DNA of 64,000 bases, from the NCBI GenBank assembly GCA_023393115.1, contig JAEWMS010000024.1:1-64000 (forward strand), given 5' to 3'. The notes below the pieces were generated by a model. The model saw only the letters and a program-made list of their open reading frames with translations. It did not search any database and had not been told where the DNA came from. This DNA comes from Bacillota bacterium (GTDB lineage Bacteria; Bacillota; Clostridia; Acetivibrionales; DSM-1351). Numbering within the stretch: the first letter of the stretch is position 1; every line of letters starts with the position of its first letter. Shown here in pieces: positions 41,658 to 50,910 of the stretch. Made by a program: the position numbers and the translations under genes.

Positions 41658-41706
41658 AAAACCGTTTCTTTTGTAATGTCAGGGACATTATGAAAGAAAC
41701 GGTTTT
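41658..41706 (+). terminator. tRNA operon terminator
   Basis: AAAACCGTTTCTTT / AAAGAAACGGTTTT stem with a 21-base loop (which has its own AATGTC/GACATT stem), then TTTAAT. Confidence 0.85.
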
Positions 41707-41779
41707 TAATGTTCAACGCATTGGAATCGGACCCGAGAGGGCGCGAACCGTGAAGAAGATGGGTTCTATACTGAATGTT

Positions 41780-41985
41780 GGGGTAGTGTGAAAATTCTAT
41801 TATGTATAACCTGAATTTAACAAAGTTTGAAGGTATGTCAGCACCAGATATACTATAATCCCTATGGACAATAGCATTTGCCACTGCTTCTCTTATAGCT
41901 ACTAAAGGGACCTCATAATCATCTGCCACTGTAAATCGGCAATTTTCCTTTCTAATTACTCGGGTAATAAATTTTCTAGTATTGT
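41780..41985 (-). pseudogene. Fragment of an AAA-4 / HATPase-type ATP-binding gene
   Basis: The minus strand reads FTVADDYEVPLVAIREAVAN then AIVHRDYSISGADI, the highly typical stretch of divergent-AAA-domain (RecG-like, AlbA_2) transcriptional regulators. The homology ends on both sides within about 70 codons. The 3' continuation of the frame crosses the tRNA genes in antisense and is artefactual. A dead fragment, part of the small decayed island here. Confidence 0.7.
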
Positions 41986-42159
41986 AATTATTTTGTAACC
42001 CATTATTATCAAAATTAGGCGTATAATGGGATAAATTAGTAAATTACATTTTAAAACAGGAGGTGGCATTATTATCTGGATTAAAGCTCCAAATATTAGC
42101 AATAAGTTTAAAAGTTATGTATTAAAAATAGAATTTCTGAAAAAAGAGAGGTATTTATT

Positions 42160-42672
42160 ATGAAAAGAGTATTGAGTTTAGTCCTTTTTTTATGTATGTG
42201 TATATTATCATTTTCTTCAATATTTGCATCTTCAGCCGCAGGAGAAGGTACAGGAGTAAAAGATTACGCTCCTTCAGATATGATGCATACAGATGGAACT
42301 AAACCTCCATCTTCTTCAAACCAAACTGTAACTTTAGGGACTTATAATGGAGATATTACTTGGGCTGGTGCAATTCTGTACTCGGATAAGTGGGTAAAAA
42401 CTTCAAAGAAAACTATTACTGTAACAGGTACTTTCGGACAATATTCCACTAAGGAGGATGCAATTGCTAAGAAAAATCCATTAAAACAACTTCATGCAAA
42501 TATATGGGTCCAGTTAATTGATAAAGATGGTAATGAATCTGACGTACAATATATATAGTGTAATAGTGGTGCACAATCAACTACTTTTGATGTAGAACCA
42601 AATAAGCAGTATTATGTCAAATTTAATTTTGATACTGGGTACTTCCACTCAGGTCCATTCACAGTAAAATAG
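42160..42672 (+). pseudogene. Secreted protein gene interrupted by in-frame TAG
   Basis: Starts with a clear signal peptide (RVLSLVLFLCMCILSFSSIF-AS) and a Ser/Pro-rich linker followed by a beta-rich domain (VTLGTYNGDITWAGAILYSD, ITVTGTFGQYSTKEDAIAKK). TAG at 42556-42558 ends the frame after VQYI, but the same frame then continues for 37 codons (CNSGAQSTTFDVEPNKQYYV, FDTGYFHSGPFTVK) to a natural TAG at 42670. ATG follows AAAGAGAGG. Family unrecognised. Nonsense pseudogene is most likely; read-through cannot be excluded. Confidence 0.65.
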
Positions 42673-42712
42673 CTACATATATGGTAACTATATTAAAAAG
42701 TTAGGTGAAAGT

Positions 42713-43234
42713 ATGACAATTTTATTAAAGTATAAACATAAAATAATTAAAGTTGTTTTTATCCTATATATTTTAGCTGTGCTATATATTACTCAATTCC
42801 CTTTACCTTTCGGTATAAAGTTCCATCTAGGGGATATAAACTACAATTTTATACCATTCAATTTTTTAATTAAAAGGTACGAAGTTATTCAAGAGATTAA
42901 TAGAGCTGGATATGACGTAAATAATTATATTATGTCTAATATAGAAATTGTAGTAAAGAGCTTTGGATATAATGTAGTTTTATTCTTGCCATTTGGTTTT
43001 ATTCTACATTTACTTGACAAGAAAAATTGTTCTGCTATTAGAGTTGCTGTTTTTAGCTTCATATTCTCACTATCAATTGAGTTGCTTCAACTATTAACCA
43101 TGATAATTGCAATTGCTCCTGTAAGGGTATTTGATGTTGATGATATTATGGCTAATCTAATTGGAGGGGTTGTAGGTTATTGTTTGTTATTAATAATTAA
43201 AAAGTTTCAAAAAATTATGAAACTAAGTAGATAA
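42713..43234 (+). CDS. VanZ-like membrane protein
   Basis: A 173-residue protein with four membrane helices in the VanZ pattern: short N-terminal helix (VVFILYILAVLYITQFPL), the conserved YNFIPF stretch, NVVLFLPFGFILHLL, SFIFSLSIELLQLL and RVFDVDDIMANLIGGVVGYC (F-D-x-D-D-I-x-x-N-x-x-G). VanZ proteins confer modest teicoplanin tolerance; most homologues have unknown roles. ATG follows TTAGGTGAAAGT. It directly follows the interrupted secreted-protein gene. Confidence 0.88.
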   Translation: MTILLKYKHKIIKVVFILYILAVLYITQFPLPFGIKFHLGDINYNFIPFNFLIKRYEVIQEINRAGYDVNNYIMSNIEIVVKSFGYNVVLFLPFGFILHLLDKKNCSAIRVAVFSFIFSLSIELLQLLTMIIAIAPVRVFDVDDIMANLIGGVVGYCLLLIIKKFQKIMKLSR

Positions 43235-43254
43235 TGTAACAGCATTAAACTGTA

Positions 43255-43301
43255 GGGGCTGTTGCAAAACTAACTAGGTGAGTTAGTTTTGTAGCAGCTC
43301 C
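43255..43301 (+). terminator. Large hairpin with T-run, possibly an IS end
   Basis: GGGGCTGTTGCAAAACTAAC folds back on AGTTAGTTTTGTAGCAGCTCC, then TTTTTT. It can terminate the VanZ-like gene. The GGGGCTGTTGCAAAA end is also the kind of terminal repeat found on IS1182-type elements, and an IS1182-like fragment follows. Confidence 0.65.
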
Positions 43302-43419
43302 TTTTTTGATCCGAAATAGTAAAATGCGGGTCCCGAAGGCCGACAAGTGTTGTATAATTAATTCCGTCAATATAAAAATATCCGACATAAGAATTATACC
43401 GAATTTGGCGGGTAATATA

Positions 43420-43657
43420 AATTAGTTTTGCTATTAATTTTGAAGTGTTGATACCTGAAGATGATTCCGTACGACTGCTAAGCCAAATATTGGAGGGATT
43501 AAACTTCAAAAAGTTATATAAGCCCTACTCTTCCGCAGGAGGAAAACCACTTTCAAGAAACTCTGACAGTATTCCTATCAATCGTGAGATTACTGTGGAG
43601 CAGGCTATACAATTAGCAAAATTCCAGGGTTACAGAATCAAGTCAGCTGCCGTATAA
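43420..43657 (+). mobile_element. IS1182-family transposase N-terminal remnant
   Basis: The frame reads INFEVLIPEDDSVRLLSQIL then EGLNFKKLYKPYSSAGGKP, the well-known start of IS1182-family transposases, and then loses homology (LSRNSDSIPINREITVEQAI...). The long DDE part is gone. With the possible terminal repeat at 43255 it marks an old insertion that was mostly deleted. Confidence 0.75.
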
Positions 43658-43848
43658 CTTTAATTTTGTCTACATATTCAATTTTTGAAGCCACCGAAAG
43701 ACGGCTTGTTTGTTATGCCTTTAAGGATAGTGCCAATCGCTAGTTTTCTTTTTCAACCTTTCCTCCGTATAAGACAGTTTCTACTACTTTCATATTTTAA
43801 ATTAATATAAAATAAATTAAAAGTATCTAATACACATGTCTTTTTTCC

Positions 43849-43876
43849 GCAACTTGATACCAATTATCTGCAACTT
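43849..43876 (+). promoter_or_regulatory. Candidate LytTR direct-repeat operator
   Basis: GCAACTT occurs at 43849-43855 and 43870-43876, exactly 21 bp (two helical turns) apart, with matching flanks (CCGCAACTTGATA and CTGCAACTTAGTT). LytTR proteins bind such spaced direct repeats; the LytTR gene starts 65 bases downstream. Confidence 0.65.
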
Positions 43877-43940
43877 AGTTTATATAACTTGAAATAAAAT
43901 ATTACCGAGAATATTATAGAAATGAAATGGGGGTCAGATA

Positions 43941-44381
43941 ATGAAGATTAATATTCGGACCGACAGCAGCATATCAGAAACAGAGGTAAGTATTATCTGC
44001 AGCCAGCTTACACCGGAAATCGAAAGGCTTGTCTCTCTGGTAAGGGTCATGGATATGAAAATTACCGGGGAAAAAAGCGGTCAGATACATATTTTGGACA
44101 TAAGTGAGATTCTATATATAGACACAGTGGATAAGAAGACATTTCTTTATACCAAAACTGAGGTTTATGAATCTTCCTTACGCTTATATGAGCTGGAAGC
44201 ACAGTTGGACGGAACAGAATTTTTCAGGGCGAATAAGTCGTGCATTATCAATTTCGAACAGATAAAATCGTTGAAATCTGATATTGACGGCAGGATTTTG
44301 CTTACTATGAGCAACGGTGAGAAATTATACGTTTCCAGACAGTATGCACCATTTGTAAAAAGGAAACTGGGGGTGAGGTAG
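43941..44381 (+). CDS. LytTR-type DNA-binding regulator
   Basis: A 146-residue stand-alone LytTR protein without receiver domain: N-terminal IRTDSSISETEVSIICSQLT and C-terminal LytTR domain (about 45-146: QIHILDISEILYIDTVDKKT, FFRANKSCIINFEQIKSLKS, GEKLYVSRQYAPFVKRKLG). Such proteins commonly form an operon with a DUF3021 membrane protein and an ABC transporter and are held in check by it. Operon partners follow immediately (2-base gap). ATG after ATGGGGGTCAGATA. Confidence 0.93.
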   Translation: MKINIRTDSSISETEVSIICSQLTPEIERLVSLVRVMDMKITGEKSGQIHILDISEILYIDTVDKKTFLYTKTEVYESSLRLYELEAQLDGTEFFRANKSCIINFEQIKSLKSDIDGRILLTMSNGEKLYVSRQYAPFVKRKLGVR

Positions 44382-44383
44382 CA

Positions 44384-44881
44384 ATGGAAAAAAGATTTAC
44401 AATATTTAATTTTTTCTCAGAAGCGATTATTATTTTTTCCATTATGGTAATCTGTATCGCATTTTCGGCAAAATTTTTTGGAAGTGATGCCGGAGAGATA
44501 TCAACGCTTTATCAGTTTGGAAGAGACGGAATTGCAGTAGATACAATTTTTCAGTTTTTACTTGCTTCTCTGGCTATGGAAATTTCAAAGGTTCTTTGGT
44601 TTTCAGGTCGAATATTCAAAAACATGATGACATTTTGGAGAACTGTAGGTATGACATTATCGGTAATTCCGATTATAGCATTATTTGCCAGCGTGTTTTC
44701 CTGGTTTCCTCTTGATAATGTGAATGCCTGGTGCGGATTCCTGATAACCTACGGAATTTTCTTCGGGTTAAGTCTATTGGCTATAACGCTGAAAATAAAG
44801 CTTGAAAATAAGAAAATTGACGAAGGCTTCAAAAAGTATCGTAAAGAACATGGATTGGAGGATGGGGATGAACAGTATTGA
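44384..44881 (+). CDS. DUF3021 membrane protein (LytTR partner)
   Basis: A 165-residue protein with four membrane helices, typical of DUF3021 (FNFFSEAIIIFSIMVICIAF, FLLASLAMEISKVLWFSGRI, FLITYGIFFGLSLLAITL). DUF3021 proteins act as membrane inhibitors or sensors for the LytTR regulator encoded just upstream. The end of the gene contains the ribosome site and overlaps the ABC ATPase start. Confidence 0.88.
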   Translation: MEKRFTIFNFFSEAIIIFSIMVICIAFSAKFFGSDAGEISTLYQFGRDGIAVDTIFQFLLASLAMEISKVLWFSGRIFKNMMTFWRTVGMTLSVIPIIALFASVFSWFPLDNVNAWCGFLITYGIFFGLSLLAITLKIKLENKKIDEGFKKYRKEHGLEDGDEQY

Positions 44882-45713
44882 TGTCAGAAATTTGAATAAA
44901 TCTTTCGGAGAGAAGGTCGTTCTGGATAATATAAGTCTTTCGGTGGGCTGCGGAGAACTCTTTGGCCTGCTTGGACCTTCGGGTGCAGGAAAGACTACCC
45001 TTATAAGAATATTAACCGGACAACTAAAATATCAGGGACGTGCAGAAGTATTAGGTGAGGACTGCAGCCGCCTGGGTAACGAAATATATGGGAAGGTCGG
45101 GATGGTCCTGGACAATTGCGGAGTGTATGAAAGACTCAGCTCCCTTGATAATATGAAACTATTTGCAAGAATATTCAGAGTCGATAATGAAACAATTTAC
45201 TCAGTTATGAACAGGGTTGGCTTATCCAAAGCATTAAAAACCCCTGCCGGACGATTATCAAAGGGAATGAAACAGAGATTATTACTTGCAAGGGCAGTTT
45301 TACATAGCCCCAAAATACTTTTCCTTGATGAGCCTACCAGCGGCTTGGACCCTGCAACAGCTGAAGAAATCCATCAATATCTCGTCGATCTTAAAAACAA
45401 CGGAACAACAATTTTTCTTACAACTCACAACATGGAAGAGGCCTATAAGCTGTGTGATAACATTGTATTGTTGAACGAAGGAAAAATTGTGGAATACGGT
45501 GTGCCTGAAGAACTGTGCAGAAAACATAATAAGGAAAACGCGATTGAAATTATATTAAAGAATGGCGAGTCAGTCACACTCCCAAATAACGCCGGTTCTG
45601 CAGAGGAGATAGCCTCCTATTTCAGTGAGGAGAGGGTGGAAGCCATTCATTCCTCTGAGCCCAATCTTGAAACTGTATTTATGAAATTAACCGGAAGGGG
45701 TTTAAACGTATGA
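44868..45713 (+). CDS. ABC transporter ATP-binding protein
   Basis: A 281-residue ABC-2-type ATPase: Walker A GPSGAGKTTL, signature LSKGMKQRL, Walker B ILFLDEPTSGLDP, H-loop LTTHNMEEA. ATG at 44868 follows GGAGG by six bases and lies inside the DUF3021 gene end. The C-terminal 60 residues (ENAIEIILKNGESV) are the usual DrrA-like tail. With the next gene it forms an exporter, probably for a drug, lipid or peptide, under LytTR control. Confidence 0.96.
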   Translation: MNSIDVRNLNKSFGEKVVLDNISLSVGCGELFGLLGPSGAGKTTLIRILTGQLKYQGRAEVLGEDCSRLGNEIYGKVGMVLDNCGVYERLSSLDNMKLFARIFRVDNETIYSVMNRVGLSKALKTPAGRLSKGMKQRLLLARAVLHSPKILFLDEPTSGLDPATAEEIHQYLVDLKNNGTTIFLTTHNMEEAYKLCDNIVLLNEGKIVEYGVPEELCRKHNKENAIEIILKNGESVTLPNNAGSAEEIASYFSEERVEAIHSSEPNLETVFMKLTGRGLNV

Positions 45714-46399
45714 TTCAGATAAATCACATGACTGCAATACTGGCTAAGAACTTTAAGGACGTTACAAGAAATTTTGAGGTACTGGTATTGTTTATTGTCT
45801 ATCCTGTCGTCAGCTTTGTCATGTCTCAATCCTTAGGTGCCGAGATGATGACGTTTTTTATAGCGGTTTTTGCAACGATGCATTTCATATTTACACCTGT
45901 GGTTGTAACATCCAGTATGATTGCTGAAGAAAAATCCAAGAATACACTTCGTGTTCTAAGAATGTCAGGTATCTCATCTTTGGGATTTTTTCTTAGCACC
46001 GCAATATTTGTAATTCTATTAACTTGTATAACAGGAAGCTCTTTTATTTTTATGTCAGATCAAAGTTCTATGAATATCGGTTTGTTTTATTCAGCAGGAA
46101 TATTCGGAAGTGTTACATCCATTCTGATAGGGATGAGCATTGGGTCTTACTCAAAGAGCCCCAGTGCAGCAAACGGTCTGGCAGTACCACTGGGCTTGAT
46201 TTTCTCATTTCTACCCATGCTTTCTTATTTTAACAAGGGTCTGGAAAGCATATCTAAGTTTCTCTTTGGACAGCAGGTATCATACTTGATAGGTGGACAG
46301 AAATGGAATACAGAAGCAATTATTATATGTTTAATCAATCTGCTTATAGCCGCAGGGTTTTATGTATTTCTTTATAAGAGATCAAAGCTGGATGAGTAG
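45710..46399 (+). CDS. ABC-2-type permease
   Basis: A 229-residue six-helix membrane protein of the ABC-2 class (ILAKNFKDVTRNFEVLVLFI start; SSMIAEEKSKNTLRVLRMSG, the conserved cytoplasmic EKxxxTLxxLxxS loop). It overlaps the ATPase gene by four bases. Partner of the ATPase; substrate unknown. Confidence 0.93.
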   Translation: MIQINHMTAILAKNFKDVTRNFEVLVLFIVYPVVSFVMSQSLGAEMMTFFIAVFATMHFIFTPVVVTSSMIAEEKSKNTLRVLRMSGISSLGFFLSTAIFVILLTCITGSSFIFMSDQSSMNIGLFYSAGIFGSVTSILIGMSIGSYSKSPSAANGLAVPLGLIFSFLPMLSYFNKGLESISKFLFGQQVSYLIGGQKWNTEAIIICLINLLIAAGFYVFLYKRSKLDE

Positions 46400-46528
46400 A
46401 ATAAAGCTCATAATACATTGTGAAATAATGACATTAATGCATTGTTGAAAATACAAATAAGTTAAAAGATCGTTCATCTATATGATATAATGTAAATAGT
46501 GTAAATAACTTACTTCGGAGAAGCGTAA

Positions 46529-46708
46529 ATGTATACTGATAAAAAATTCAGCCTCATTGAAGTAGTTACTTTGATACGAAGCTGTTATGGAAAATTTAAT
46601 AGTTTTCGTGTTAAGCTGGTGGGTGCGCAGAAGCTTTTTGAACTATTTCAGTTTTTACATAATTCAGTGAGAATTCTCACAATTCTTTCCAAAACTGAAC
46701 TTGCTTAA
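46529..46708 (+). CDS. Possible 59-residue small protein
   Basis: A frame starting MYTDKKFSLIEVVTLIRSCY and ending LTILSKTELA, preceded by CGGAG eight bases before the ATG and by a TATAAT-like box (46490s). Composition is basic and amphipathic, with no cysteine cluster or membrane helix. I do not recognise it, and it may be the 5' stub of something larger or a chance frame. Confidence 0.4.
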   Translation: MYTDKKFSLIEVVTLIRSCYGKFNSFRVKLVGAQKLFELFQFLHNSVRILTILSKTELA

Positions 46709-46776
46709 GAAACATTTCTTAATGACACTAATTTTATTTAGTTTAAATTTGTTCAGAATTGAGAGGGAGAATTACT

Positions 46777-47163
46777 ATGAATATAAAAATTACTCATGTT
46801 GCAGTGTATACTACCGATCTTGAAAGGTCCAGGGATTACTACGTCAAATATTTCGGTGGTAAAAGTAACTCAATATATAGGAATACTAAAGGTTTTTCAA
46901 GCTACTTTGTTATGTTTGAAGGCGGAGCCAGCCTTGAGATAATGCACCATACCGAGCTGGAACAACGCTCGGTAATGGATAAGGTAAACGGTTGGAGTCA
47001 TATTGCTTTTTCGGTTGGAGACAGCGAGACTGTTAGAAACCTTACAGAAAAAATTGTGTCGGACGGATATGAACTTTACAGTCCTCCAAGAGTGACAGGT
47101 GACGGTTATTTTGAAAGCTGTGTTGCCGACCCCGACGGAAACCGCGTTGAAATAACTGAGTAG
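46777..47163 (+). CDS. VOC-family (glyoxalase/dioxygenase-like) protein
   Basis: A 128-residue vicinal-oxygen-chelate protein with the usual two beta-alpha-beta-beta-beta modules: ITHVAVYTTDLERSRDYYVK at the start (metal His), GGASLEIMHH (metal Glu), GWSHIAFSVGD and VADPDGNRVEITE (second His and Glu). The set His-Glu-His-Glu fits a metal enzyme such as a lactoylglutathione-lyase-like or resistance protein. ATG at 46777 follows GAGAGGGAGAATTACT. A terminator follows. Confidence 0.92.
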   Translation: MNIKITHVAVYTTDLERSRDYYVKYFGGKSNSIYRNTKGFSSYFVMFEGGASLEIMHHTELEQRSVMDKVNGWSHIAFSVGDSETVRNLTEKIVSDGYELYSPPRVTGDGYFESCVADPDGNRVEITE

Positions 47164-47202
47164 CATGACAAATTTTTGAAACAATGAAATAAAACTAATA
47201 GT

Positions 47203-47253
47203 AAAGGGGCAGGAAAACGCTCATAATTAAGAGCTTTTTATCTGCCCCTTTTT
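47203..47253 (+). terminator. Terminator of VOC gene
   Basis: AAAGGGGCAG / CTGCCCCTTT stem with an inner GCTC...GAGC stem and TTTTT tail. Confidence 0.85.
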
Positions 47254-47281
47254 AATTGAATCAAAAGTAAATTACTGTGAA

Positions 47282-48034
47282 TCAGAATATAATTTCTTGC
47301 CCGTCGTTTGGTATAAATACTACATCTTGAAGTCTGTTCTCCGAAACAAACTTACCAAGGGCTTCCCTTGTAAGTACGCAATGGTTCCAGGTCTCCATGT
47401 GGACAGCGACTATCTTGGAAGAAGGTACTTGCTCATGGATTTTGGCTATATCCTTTATTCCCATGGTTATCGGCCTTCCGGTGGATAAGGTTGCTTCGCC
47501 GGCGTTACAGATTACTATATCTGGTTTATATTTCGCCAATACCTTCTTTGTCGCGGTGTAAAATACGCTATCGCCGGCAATGTATACTGAGGGCTCCTTG
47601 GGACCGCGCAACACGAAGCCCGACACAGGTGCAAGCTTCATAGCCACAACTCCGTAGCCGTGTCGGGCAGGGGTTCTGGCTATGAGGATGCCTTCCCATT
47701 CCAGCTGGTCGTCTACAACTGTAACCTTCTTAAAGCCGTGATTCATGAGGCATTCTCTGTCCTGGGGCTGACAGAATATCTGCTTATCCTTTGGTAGAAA
47801 TTTAGCGGCCTTATCATCAAAGTGATCCCGATGAGTGTGGGTAATCAATATGGCATCACAGGAGGATAAAGTATCTAAAGGTACTGAAATCTCAACCAGA
47901 GGATTCCAACTCTGGTTTTCCACACCCTCAACTGGTTCAAGGCTCCCTTTCTCGGACAGAATAGGGTCAACCAGCAATGTCTTGTTATTAATCGAAAGCA
48001 GTATCGTTGCATGCCTTACTAATCTAAAGTTCAT
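47282..48034 (-). CDS. MBL-fold metal-dependent hydrolase (UlaG-like)
   Basis: A 250-residue metallo-beta-lactamase-fold protein. It has the opening FRLVRHATILLSINNKTLLV, the zinc motif ITHTHRDHFD, a distal Asp in SVYIAGDSVFY and the C-terminal VAVHMETWNH. This subgroup is UlaG/YtkL-like and hydrolyses lactones or phosphodiesters; the substrate is unknown. ATG behind AAGGAAGATAAAT. Alone, divergent from the Lrp gene. Confidence 0.9.
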   Translation of the reverse strand: MNFRLVRHATILLSINNKTLLVDPILSEKGSLEPVEGVENQSWNPLVEISVPLDTLSSCDAILITHTHRDHFDDKAAKFLPKDKQIFCQPQDRECLMNHGFKKVTVVDDQLEWEGILIARTPARHGYGVVAMKLAPVSGFVLRGPKEPSVYIAGDSVFYTATKKVLAKYKPDIVICNAGEATLSTGRPITMGIKDIAKIHEQVPSSKIVAVHMETWNHCVLTREALGKFVSENRLQDVVFIPNDGQEIIF

Positions 48035-48237
48035 ATATTTATCTTCCTTTCAATATGATATACTAAACACTATAAAATTTTCCAATATAATTATAGAGCA
48101 GATTGCACTTTAACGACTAAAGAGTTAAGGCTGTTATACTTACATAATTCAAGAGTTGTTTTAGTAATACTAGAGCTTAATAATTTCAACTATTAGTTAT
48201 GAGGTTGTAATTGCTAATTATTTGAGAGGTTGTATTT

Positions 48238-48651
48238 ATGTTTGATGAGACTGATATAGAAATTATCAAAATACTTCAAAATAACTCCAGAATTCAGCTT
48301 CAAGAGATAGGAAATCTGGTTCATTTGACTGGTCAGGCTGTCAGAAACAGGATTACCCGCCTTGAAAAGCTTGGTGTTATTGAAGGGTATACAATTAAAA
48401 CCAATATGGCAAAGCTTGGACAACATTTAATTGCTTACATAACTGTTTTTATGAAGTCAAATAACCATGCTGCCTTTCACAAATTTATCAATGATAATAT
48501 TATGATTACCGAAGCCCACAGGATAAGCGGTGACGGCTGCTACAAACTAAAGGTGGAAGCAGCAGGACACCAACAGCTTGAAGAGCTTCTGGATGGTTTG
48601 CTGCAATACGGAAATTATAGATTAAATCTTTCAATCAACAGAATAAAGTAA
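48238..48651 (+). CDS. Lrp/AsnC-family regulator
   Basis: A 137-residue Lrp protein: N-terminal helix-turn-helix (DETDIEIIKILQNNSRIQLQ, GQAVRNRITRLEKLGVIEGY) and C-terminal RAM ligand domain (HLIAYITVFMKSNNHAAFHK, AHRISGDGCYKLKVEAAG). Lrp proteins respond to amino acids. The likely target is the divergent MBL-fold gene 200 bases away or itself; no operator was identified. Confidence 0.94.
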   Translation: MFDETDIEIIKILQNNSRIQLQEIGNLVHLTGQAVRNRITRLEKLGVIEGYTIKTNMAKLGQHLIAYITVFMKSNNHAAFHKFINDNIMITEAHRISGDGCYKLKVEAAGHQQLEELLDGLLQYGNYRLNLSINRIK

Positions 48652-48799
48652 GCATAGTTATTACTAAACATGCAAACCATATAAAACATACAAATCATAG
48701 TTCAAAATCACCAATAATACAATTGACATAAAGTTACAGCAAGAATATAATATTAAAAGTATAATTGTTATATTAAATTGAAAGATTTAGTTATAATTA

Positions 48800-49176
48800 A
48801 AGACTACGAAAAGAAGAGTAAGTACCGGAAACATTTACAGAGAGTCCTGTTGCTGAGAGAGGATATAGCTTGAAAGTACTGAATATGGTCTTGGAGTTGC
48901 GCACCGAACACATTTCATATCCTATACGTCGTTATATCAAAGACTTGGATATTTTGTGACAGGCTGCGACGGTTTTGCCCGTTATAGCGATAGAGTATAA
49001 GGTTGCCAGTTTACTTACCCTGACTAATTGCTTTAAGGGCAATAGGACATGAAAGTAAAAGGAGCCCGTACTTGATGAGATCCATACCGCGAGGTGTGGG
49101 TGAATTTGGAGTGGTAACGCGAAGTAATACTCTCGTCTCCGAAAATAATATTTTCGGAGACGAGAGTTTTTTTTAT
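48800..49176 (+). promoter_or_regulatory. Methionine T-box leader of metG
   Basis: Stem I begins near 48806 with the AGAGAG/GCTGAGAG-type elements; the specifier loop carries ATG (48885-48887, in GAATATGGTC), matching methionine. The T-box is TTGGAGTGGTAACGCGAAG (about 49107-49124). The terminator ACTCTCGTCTCCGAAAAT folds onto ATTTTCGGAGACGAGAGT with eight T (49129-49174). Uncharged tRNA-Met would antiterminate. Confidence 0.93.
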
Positions 49177-49261
49177 TGTCGTGTAAAGTATAAATTTTTG
49201 ATAGTTTCTTTTATTACTATTATTTTTAGCATACGCGATATGCGCGTGGATTGGAGATGTT

Positions 49262-50908
49262 ATGAACGAATATAAAATACGGAATATATTAATCGGAGGA
49301 GCATGGCCCTATGCAAATGGTTCACTTCATATTGGCCGTGTATCTGCACTTATACCCGGAGACATTCTGGCAAGATACCACAGGGCAAAGGGTGATCGGG
49401 TTTTCTACGTTTCGGGAAGCGACTGCCATGGTACTCCTGTTGCCATTAGAGCAAAACAGGAGGGTAAAACTCCCGGGGAAATAAGTAATTACTATCATGA
49501 GGAGTTCCTGGAATGTTTCAATAGGCTGGGTTTTACTTATGATTTATATGATAAAACTTCTTCTGACCAACACAAAAGCTTTGTGAAAGAATTTCATAGG
49601 ACAATGTATGAAGGCCGTTATATATATGAAAAAAGTGTACCTCAGGCATTTTGTCCCAAATGCAGCGGCTTTTTAGCAGATAGATTTGTGGAAGGAAAGT
49701 GCCCCGAATGCGGACAGGAGGCCAGAGGTGATCAGTGCGATGCCTGCGGAAAAGTACTTGAACCTGAAATACTGAACAATCCAAGATGTTCTGTGTGCGG
49801 AACAACACCGGATTTTAGGGAAACAAACCACCTGTATATTGCACTTTCCAAACTTGAAAAGGAGATTGACTCATATATAGATAGTCACCCGGAGTGGAGG
49901 AAAAACGCTGTAGCCTTTTCAAAAAAGTATATAAATGAGGGTTTGCGGGACAGAGCGGTTACAAGGGATCTGGACTGGGGAATTGAGGTGCCCAGAGAAG
50001 GTTTTGATAGCAAGAAAATCTATATTTGGGCTGAAAATGTTTTGGGATACCTGTCAGCGAGCCATCAGGCAGCTAAGGACAGAGAAGAGGAATTTAATGA
50101 ATTATGGTTCGGCAGTAACTCAAAACACTATTATGTTCATGGAAAGGATAATATTCCGTTTCATTCAATTATACTGCCCGGGCTGCTGTTGGCAAACGGG
50201 AAGGGCTGGCGTCTGCCTGATGAAATAGTTTCCTGTGAATACCTGACTCTGGAGGGTAGAAAAATATCTACAAGCAAGAACTATGCTGTATGGGTAAAGG
50301 ATATGCTTGAGAATTTTGATCCCGATTCAATAAGATATTTCCTAATAACAAACGGTCCCGAAAAAAGAGATACGGACTTTACCTGGAGAGAATATGTAAA
50401 CAGCCACAACGGGGAATTACTGGGGGCTTACGGAAACTTTGCAAATAGAAATCTTGCGTTTATAGTCAAGTATTATAACGGGATTGTACCGGCTGGAGAG
50501 CTCGAACAAGAAATATCATCAAGGCTGGAAGAATTATATGAAGCAACCGGAACTAGGATTGAAAATGGTGCTTTTAAGGAGGCTCTTGACGGAGTATTTG
50601 AATTTGTCAGGTGGTCAAACAAATATTTCGATGCCAATAAACCCTGGGAGACAAGGACAGCGGCACCTGAGAGTTGTGAAAATACGCTTTTTAACTGTGT
50701 ACAGATAATAGCCAATCTGGCTGTGCTTTTAAAACCTTTTCTTCCATTTTCCTCTGAAAAAGTCCAGGGTTGGCTGGGGTTGAATGACAGCTGGAAAACA
50801 CAGTTTGTTGCATCTGGCTACACTTTACCCGAAATTGGCATATTGTTTGAAAGGATCGATAAAGTCCGTGTTGATGAGGAAGTAGCAAAATTAAAGCTGC
50901 TGGTATAA
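49262..50908 (+). CDS. metG: Methionyl-tRNA synthetase
   Basis: A 548-residue class I synthetase without the C-terminal tRNA-binding (EMAP) domain. Signature sequences: GGAWPYANGSLHIGRVSALI (HIGH motif), a zinc connective peptide with CPKCSGFL, CPECGQ, CDACGK and CSVCGTT (two zinc knuckles), and GRKISTSKN in place of KMSKS. It charges tRNA-Met. ATG after TTGGAGATGTT. Preceded by a methionine T-box and, between its terminator and the gene, a short hairpin motif. Confidence 0.97.
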   Translation: MNEYKIRNILIGGAWPYANGSLHIGRVSALIPGDILARYHRAKGDRVFYVSGSDCHGTPVAIRAKQEGKTPGEISNYYHEEFLECFNRLGFTYDLYDKTSSDQHKSFVKEFHRTMYEGRYIYEKSVPQAFCPKCSGFLADRFVEGKCPECGQEARGDQCDACGKVLEPEILNNPRCSVCGTTPDFRETNHLYIALSKLEKEIDSYIDSHPEWRKNAVAFSKKYINEGLRDRAVTRDLDWGIEVPREGFDSKKIYIWAENVLGYLSASHQAAKDREEEFNELWFGSNSKHYYVHGKDNIPFHSIILPGLLLANGKGWRLPDEIVSCEYLTLEGRKISTSKNYAVWVKDMLENFDPDSIRYFLITNGPEKRDTDFTWREYVNSHNGELLGAYGNFANRNLAFIVKYYNGIVPAGELEQEISSRLEELYEATGTRIENGAFKEALDGVFEFVRWSNKYFDANKPWETRTAAPESCENTLFNCVQIIANLAVLLKPFLPFSSEKVQGWLGLNDSWKTQFVASGYTLPEIGILFERIDKVRVDEEVAKLKLLV

Positions 50909-50910
50909 AA

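Noticed and set aside
41525..41780. Minus-strand frame with VMGIGPTQ-like segments
   Set aside because: It is the antisense of the two tRNA-Gly genes; only the part beyond about 41780 shows real homology.
42061..42159. Short frame behind GGAGGTGGC before the interrupted secreted protein
   Set aside because: It would need an ATT start and encodes about 31 residues without features; not supported.
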